Below are positions 59,036 through 63,010 of a stretch of 63,010 bases of DNA, in pieces (position 1 is the stretch's first letter; each line of letters opens with the position of its first letter). Both the position numbers and the translations under genes were made by a program. Origin of the DNA: Knoellia sp. Soil729 (GTDB lineage Bacteria > Actinomycetota > Actinomycetes > Actinomycetales > Dermatophilaceae). Location: NCBI RefSeq assembly GCF_001427985.1, contig NZ_LMSA01000002.1:1045546-1108555 (forward strand). The letters run 5' to 3'. The notes under the pieces are model-generated. The model did not search any database. It was not told where the DNA came from and saw nothing but the letters and a program-made list of their open reading frames with translations.

Positions 59036-59500
59036 ATGGGTGTCATCGAGCTGGAGGTGTCGCGGGTCGTCCACGCCCCGATCAGCGACGTCTTCGACCG
59101 ACTGGCCGACATCGAGGGGCACAACGACTGGATGCCCAGGAAGGGCAGCATGCTCCGCCGCACGCAGCAGACGTCGCCGGGTGAGCCGGGCGTCGGGACG
59201 ACCTACGTCGACCGGACGCAGGCGGGGACCTTCCCGGGCGAGATCGTGGAGTTCGCACGGCCCACCCGGCTCCGCTACCACTGGTGGAGCTCGACGAAGG
59301 GTGGCCGCATCCACATGGAGGGCTGGCCGGGCTACTTGCTCGAGGCCAAGGCCGACGGCACGACTCTGGTGCGCCATGACGCGAGGATGAACACCCATGG
59401 CGCCTATCGCCTCGCGACGCCGGTCATGCGCTGGATGGCCACGCGGGAGCGCACCGCCACGGTCGATGCCCTCCAGAAGTCCTTCGAACGCAAGCCCTAG
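59036..59500 (+). CDS. SRPBCC family protein (polyketide cyclase/START-like)
   Basis: The 154-residue protein has a helix-grip fold: IELEVSRVVHAPISDVFDRL, the DNDWMP-like loop, and a C-terminal RHDARMNTHGAYRLATPVMR helix. It binds a hydrophobic ligand. ATG 59036 after GGAGGGAGG. The terminator at 59501 begins immediately at its stop. Confidence 0.85.
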   Translation: MGVIELEVSRVVHAPISDVFDRLADIEGHNDWMPRKGSMLRRTQQTSPGEPGVGTTYVDRTQAGTFPGEIVEFARPTRLRYHWWSSTKGGRIHMEGWPGYLLEAKADGTTLVRHDARMNTHGAYRLATPVMRWMATRERTATVDALQKSFERKP

Positions 59501-59539
59501 GTATGCCGTGTGGTCACCTGAGGTGACCACACGGCATAC
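59501..59539. terminator. Bidirectional terminator with inverted GTATGCCG/CGGCATAC pair
   Basis: GTATGCCGTGTGGTCACC (59501-59518) and GGTGACCACACGGCATAC (59522-59539) are exact 18-bp complements around a 3-nt centre (TGA). It starts right after the SRPBCC stop and lies 21 bp from the converging propeller stop, so it can end both transcripts. Each arm tip is one copy of the window-wide word. Confidence 0.8.
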
Positions 59540-59560
59540 GCCGGGGTTGTGCGTTTGTGG

Positions 59561-62335
59561 TCAGAGGCTCGTGAGAGCCACCTTCCAGATGCCGCGGCCG
59601 TGGGTCGCGGCGTAGAGACTGCCGTCCGGCGCGACGTTGAGGTCGAAGACGGTCGACAGCGGGAGGGCACCCGCCGTGCCGGAGACGCCACCGACGCGCT
59701 TCCACGACGTGACGTTGCCGTCGCTGTCGAGGGAGCCGACCAGCACGCCGTAGTCGGTGCCGGCCACGAGCGAGTGGCCGACGTGGACGAGGTCGGTGAA
59801 CGGGACGTCCGGGGTGCCGGCCGACTCGTTCGTCCAGGTGACGCCGCCGCTCTTGCTGAGCACGCCCTTCCAGACGTGGTCCTGCTGGGCGCCGGGACCC
59901 TCGATGAAGCGGCGGTTGTAGCCGTTGAACGCGACGTAGACGGTCGCCGAGTCCGCCGAGACGGAGTCGATGTAGACCGCGTTGGGGTAGCGGTTGGGCA
60001 GACCGGTCATGTCGAGCTCGTGCCAGGCGCCACCGAAGTTGGTTTGCACACCCCGGGTGAACCCGGCGCTGTTGCAGTTTGACTCACCACACCAGCCAGC
60101 GACGACGACATCCTTCGTCGCGTCCTGCTTGGCACTGGGGTCGGCGACGGCGTCCAAGGCGACGGTCATGCGACCACCGCTGCCGAGCGTGGCGCGCTTG
60201 GTCCAGCCGTGCGCGGACAGGGTCGCCGCCTGGTTCGCCGTGGTGGCGAAGCCGAGGTCGTCGCTCCAGATGGAGTTGCCACCAGCCACCCAGCGCTCAC
60301 TGGCGTGGTCACCGGTGTTCTCCGAGCCGCGGACGACGCGGAAGGGAGCGGTGAAGCGCGGGTTGGGGTCCGGAACGCTCACGTCGATGATGGCGCTCTT
60401 GGACCCGTCCGTCTGGCCGCAGTTGGTGGTCATCCAGAGCACGAGGTCGGTGTACTCGTCGAGGATGTTGCACCCGTTCCTGGGGTCGACGATGCTGTCG
60501 CCGCCGTCGCCGCCGAACGGGCTGACCATCTCGGTGTGGCCCTGGTTGTCCTTGCGGTCACCACGCACGAGGGCTCCGCCGTTGTCCTGGAGGCCACCGA
60601 AGACGGTGTAGCCGGCGCGCTCCGGGTCCTTGCCGACGCCGACCGAGTAGTACTGCAGCGTGCCGAGGCCTGGCGAGTGGTTCGCCCAGTCCGTCGCGTT
60701 GCCCTGGGCGTTGACCTTGCCGTTGACCGGGCGGGACTTCACACCACCGTCGTTGCCGACGTAGACCCGACCGCCGCTGACGACGATCGAGTGCTGGTCG
60801 GAGTGGGTGGTCTGCGGACAGGTGTTGTCCGACTCCTTGAGGGACCAGCACTTGAAGCCGAAGTTCCAGTAGGGACCGACCGTTGTCCAGCTGGAGCCGG
60901 CGTTGGTGGTCTCGTAGACCTCCTCGAGGCCGAGCCACACGTGGTTGGGGTTGCCCGGCTCGGTCTCGATGAAGTTGTTGTACCAGGCCTGGACGCCGGG
61001 GCTGTAGCCCTTGCCGGCGAACCCGTGCAGGGCCGAGGTGGAGTTGCCGAGCTTGTTGCTGTCGGCGATGCGGTTCCACGGGCCCTCGAGGGTCCCGCTC
61101 GAGGACCGGTAGACGCCGTCGAGGACGGTGTCGGCTCCCTTGAGAAGCCGCTGGGGCGACTCGACGACGGTGTAGAGGACGGTCTTCTTGCCGGCCTTGT
61201 CGGTGCCCCAGGCGAACTCGGCGTTGCCGACCGACTGGTTGGCGAGGGCACCTTGGGGCTGGACGACCGCGTAGGTGCCGTTGGCTCCGGTCGCGCTCTT
61301 GTAGAAGCCGTTGTAGGCCGCACCGCTGCGCCAGGCCGCATTCGCGAGCACGGCGCCGGAGTCGTCGATCGCGACGTCGTTGACCATGTTGTTGTAGGGC
61401 GCGGCAATGTTGGAGTCGTCGGCCGGGTTGGGCATCAGGACGTTGGTCCAGTTCGTCGCTGCCTGGGGCGCACCGCTGGCGGCGAGCGGGTAGCGCCACA
61501 GGCCACGGGTCGTCGCGGCGTAGGCCCAGTGGTGCACGTCGTCGAAGCGAACCTTGTTGATGCCGCGGCTCTCGAGTTCGGTGCCGCCCAGCCGGTCGCC
61601 GTCCGTGAACTGCGCGGCCGTGGCGTTCGCGTCGGCTGCGCGGCCGTTGCGGAACATGCCCGCGCCGACATAGGAGGTGCCGCCGGTGTTGGCCTCACCC
61701 GTGGCGTACCAGAGGGCGTTGTCGTGCCACTCGAGGTCACCCGTGGACAACGAAAGGATCTTGTCCGAGAGGGGCTGCCACGCTCCGTCGTCCGAGGGGT
61801 CGGCCGCCACGTTGAGCTTCTTGCGCCACACGCCACCGTTGGCGCCGCCGGCGAAGAGGTAGCCGCCACCGACCGCCAGACCGGTCACCCGTCCGGCGAC
61901 GAAGCCCGCTCCGCCCGACGAGTTCGAGAAGCTCGGGTCGCGGTAGTTGGGGTCATCGGCGTCGTAGCTGAGGTTGGTGACCTCGCTCCACGCACTGCCG
62001 TTGGACGCCAGCGAGCGGAAGTTGCCCAGGCTGTTCGAGAGCTGGCCGGCCGCGACCGAACCGTAGGGCGCCAGTCGCGCATTGGCGGTCGAGGTGAGCG
62101 AGGCAAAGATCTCGCTGGACTCCGAGGACGGGTCGCCGACCTTGCCCTCGATGCCGTGCTCTGCGGCCTCGCGCGCGGCCTCGTCACCGCCGGCCTTCTC
62201 GAGATAGCCGCGGTAGTGCGGCTGGCTGTTCTCCTCCTGGATGTGGGCGTAGATGCCCCCGGCTGCCCCTGCTGCGATGAGTGCGCTTGCCGCGGTGGCG
62301 GCGAGCAACCTCTGTCGTACTGCTCGTGTTGCCAT
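59561..62335 (-). CDS. Secreted multi-bladed beta-propeller (BNR/sialidase-like) protein
   Basis: The 924-residue protein has an N-terminal signal (RQRLLAATAASALIAAGAAG, probable cleavage before HIQEE). It is dominated by beta-propeller blades with Asp-box-like repeats (TTNAGSSWTTVG, SKSGGVTWTN), GGLQDNGG and GNPNHVWLGLEEVY segments, as in WD40/YVTN/BNR or VPS10-type sialidase-fold proteins. Several Cys pairs may form disulfides. No sialidase Arg triad or RIP motif is convincing, so enzymatic activity is uncertain; glycan or peptide binding outside the cell is likely. ATG 62335 follows AGGAGGGCATAC. Confidence 0.78.
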   Translation of the reverse strand: MATRAVRQRLLAATAASALIAAGAAGGIYAHIQEENSQPHYRGYLEKAGGDEAAREAAEHGIEGKVGDPSSESSEIFASLTSTANARLAPYGSVAAGQLSNSLGNFRSLASNGSAWSEVTNLSYDADDPNYRDPSFSNSSGGAGFVAGRVTGLAVGGGYLFAGGANGGVWRKKLNVAADPSDDGAWQPLSDKILSLSTGDLEWHDNALWYATGEANTGGTSYVGAGMFRNGRAADANATAAQFTDGDRLGGTELESRGINKVRFDDVHHWAYAATTRGLWRYPLAASGAPQAATNWTNVLMPNPADDSNIAAPYNNMVNDVAIDDSGAVLANAAWRSGAAYNGFYKSATGANGTYAVVQPQGALANQSVGNAEFAWGTDKAGKKTVLYTVVESPQRLLKGADTVLDGVYRSSSGTLEGPWNRIADSNKLGNSTSALHGFAGKGYSPGVQAWYNNFIETEPGNPNHVWLGLEEVYETTNAGSSWTTVGPYWNFGFKCWSLKESDNTCPQTTHSDQHSIVVSGGRVYVGNDGGVKSRPVNGKVNAQGNATDWANHSPGLGTLQYYSVGVGKDPERAGYTVFGGLQDNGGALVRGDRKDNQGHTEMVSPFGGDGGDSIVDPRNGCNILDEYTDLVLWMTTNCGQTDGSKSAIIDVSVPDPNPRFTAPFRVVRGSENTGDHASERWVAGGNSIWSDDLGFATTANQAATLSAHGWTKRATLGSGGRMTVALDAVADPSAKQDATKDVVVAGWCGESNCNSAGFTRGVQTNFGGAWHELDMTGLPNRYPNAVYIDSVSADSATVYVAFNGYNRRFIEGPGAQQDHVWKGVLSKSGGVTWTNESAGTPDVPFTDLVHVGHSLVAGTDYGVLVGSLDSDGNVTSWKRVGGVSGTAGALPLSTVFDLNVAPDGSLYAATHGRGIWKVALTSL

Positions 62336-62628
62336 GTATGCCCTCCTGGGGCGCGAATCCTCCTGAATGGGTGGGGTGTGCCGCGGATCCGGCCGCCACG
62401 AAGGGGGGTCGCAGGCATCGGCGCATTGGGGAACCTACGCCCATGACGAGGGGGCTGAGAAGACCAAAGAACTTCCGAGTTTCCGGCCGTTCTCAGGGTC
62501 CTTTCAGGTGACGTCTGTCATGCGGAGGATGGCCACGAGAGCCAGCCCCGGGATCGGCGCCGGCAGAGGTGTTACGAGCCCAACCCCCCGGGTATGCCGG
62601 TGGGCTGGGTCACGCGGAGGCGGTCACG
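62336..62628. other. Gene-free stretch between the propeller and the right-edge DUF222 gene
   Basis: This should hold the propeller promoter. CTGAGAA (62455-62461) and TTCTCAG (62491-62497) form a 7-bp inverted repeat with a 29-nt loop. AGCCCA..TGGGCT (62577-62606) is a second hairpin, carrying one GTATGCCG, suited to terminate the leftward DUF222 transcript. No gene is convincing. Confidence 0.5.
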
Positions 62629-63010
62629 TCAGGCTGCAGTGTCGAAGTCGTCGGGGTCGGGCCAATCGCTGTCGTCGAGGAGGGCTGCTTCGTGCCACGC
62701 GATGAGTTCGTCGACGTAGGCGTCTTCGTCGGGGTCCAGCTGTCGCCAGGGGTCGGGTGGGCCGGTGTCGACGGTTCGGCTGCGGGAGGTGGCGGCGTCG
62801 ATGGCGTGCAGGCGTGCGGCGGTGTCGGCGCGTCGCTGTGCGAGGCGCTGGTTCTGGGCGCGGGCCATGGCGTTGAGTCGGTGGGCGAGTGCGCGGTCGT
62901 AGCTGCCGGGGGTGGTGTCCCAGGTGACGCTGCGCCCGTGCTCGTCGGGGAGGTGGGTGGTGGCGATGAGGCGTTGGTCGTGGACGTGGGTGTGGTGTCG
63001 TTGGCAGAGC
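62629..63010 (-). CDS. DUF222/HNH endonuclease family protein, C-terminal part (cut by window edge)
   Basis: The last 126 residues of a leftward gene enter from the right edge and stop at 62629. They start in the HNH zinc-binding segment (LCQRHHTHVHDQRL) and continue HGRSVTWDTTPGSYDRAL, VDTGPPDPW and an acidic end (DWPDPDDFDTAA). The sequence closely follows the C-terminus of the complete paralog at 36363-38066. The N-terminal DUF222 part is outside the window. Confidence 0.85.
   Translation of the reverse strand, partial: LCQRHHTHVHDQRLIATTHLPDEHGRSVTWDTTPGSYDRALAHRLNAMARAQNQRLAQRRADTAARLHAIDAATSRSRTVDTGPPDPWRQLDPDEDAYVDELIAWHEAALLDDSDWPDPDDFDTAA

Larger units (their letters stand above)
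209..62598. repeat. Dispersed 8-mer CGGCATAC / GTATGCCG, about 40 copies
   Basis: By eye I find about 42 copies of GGCATAC or GTATGCC, nearly all extended to CGGCATAC/GTATGCCG. Examples: 209, 1077, 1495, 5792, 6625, 6647, 12183, 13898, 14634, 18913, 22098, 24487, 28476, 28618, 33796, 34909, 49505, 53084, 56105, 59501, 59532 and 62592. Orientation is about balanced and copies are spread through the whole window, in coding and non-coding DNA. Confidence 0.8.

Noticed and set aside
209-62598. CGGCATAC as a KOPS or other polar chromosome signal
   Set aside because: Copies are about evenly split between strands (roughly 24 to 18), with no local skew.
1-63010. The window as a closed circle, because the left and right DUF222 fragments are in the same frame and strand
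   Set aside because: Joining them would give about 210 residues with most of the DUF222 domain and half of the HNH domain missing; a one-in-three frame match is not evidence.

Overview
The window is about 63 kb of very G+C-rich DNA (roughly 70 percent by eye) with tightly packed genes, GTG starts, many 1-4 nt stop/start overlaps and a strong third-position G/C bias. The gene families (DUF222/HNH endonucleases with SOS boxes, GAF-ANTAR protein, ATP-dependent DNA ligase, eukaryote-like topoisomerase IB, DosR-type boxes, CsoR-type copper operator) point to an actinobacterium, most likely Micrococcales and probably the Intrasporangiaceae (Janibacter/Knoellia/Terrabacter relatives). That placement is inference from gene content. 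There is no rRNA, tRNA, insertion sequence, CRISPR array or prophage that I can support. Both window edges cut through DUF222/HNH paralogs.

Layout. 1-13.5 kb: a broken DUF222/HNH gene with a LexA box, FAD monooxygenase, CDF metal transporter, methionine aminopeptidase, VOC proteins including a pterin-dehydratase/VOC fusion, an AAA ATPase paired with a nucleoside-deoxyribosyltransferase-like protein, rhodanese, Fpg/Nei glycosylase, App1-like phosphatase, GAF-ANTAR regulator, DNA ligase and a small hydrolase. 13.5-25.4 kb: an amino-sugar locus with a deacetylase, sugar ABC transporter, DUF5107 protein, DeoR regulator, SIS-domain isomerase, tagatose/fructose-bisphosphate aldolase, PfkB kinase and ROK kinase. 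Together these can take an N-acetylated amino sugar, best fit N-acetylgalactosamine, to triose phosphates. An array of three 88-bp palindromic units lies at its centre. 25.6-31.3 kb: DEAD-box helicase, GT39-like membrane glycosyltransferase, two alpha/beta hydrolases and a conserved hypothetical. 31.3-36 kb: a BMP-type (nucleoside-like) ABC importer.

36.3-45 kb: a complete DUF222/HNH gene with a LexA box, MFS exporter with MarR regulator, MOSC protein, OsmC protein, methyltransferase, and a VOC-GntR pair with a GTATAC-type operator. 43.9-47.9 kb: a dormancy-like patch with two DosR-type boxes, a SHOCT protein, a universal stress protein, an internally deleted SDR remnant, a flavodoxin-like protein, a 44-residue basic protein and a dehydrogenase of the N5-carboxyethylornithine synthase type. 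47.9-55 kb: amidohydrolase, a frameshifted arylamine N-acetyltransferase, a copper P-type ATPase with a CsoR-type operator, M50-like protease, topoisomerase IB, and a 520-bp gap holding a cluster of DnaA-box-like 9-mers. 55-63 kb: AraC regulator, secreted protein, two SDRs, DUF326 Cys-rich protein, SRPBCC protein, a 924-residue secreted beta-propeller and the second broken DUF222 gene.

The most unusual signal is not a gene. The 8-mer CGGCATAC (reverse complement GTATGCCG) occurs about 40 times, on both strands, in genes and between them, against about two expected from base composition. It forces rare codons (GCA Ala, TAT Tyr, ATA Ile) and appears as inverted pairs in intergenic hairpins at 6.6 and 59.5 kb. 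That behaviour resembles a DNA uptake sequence or another genome-wide protein recognition site.
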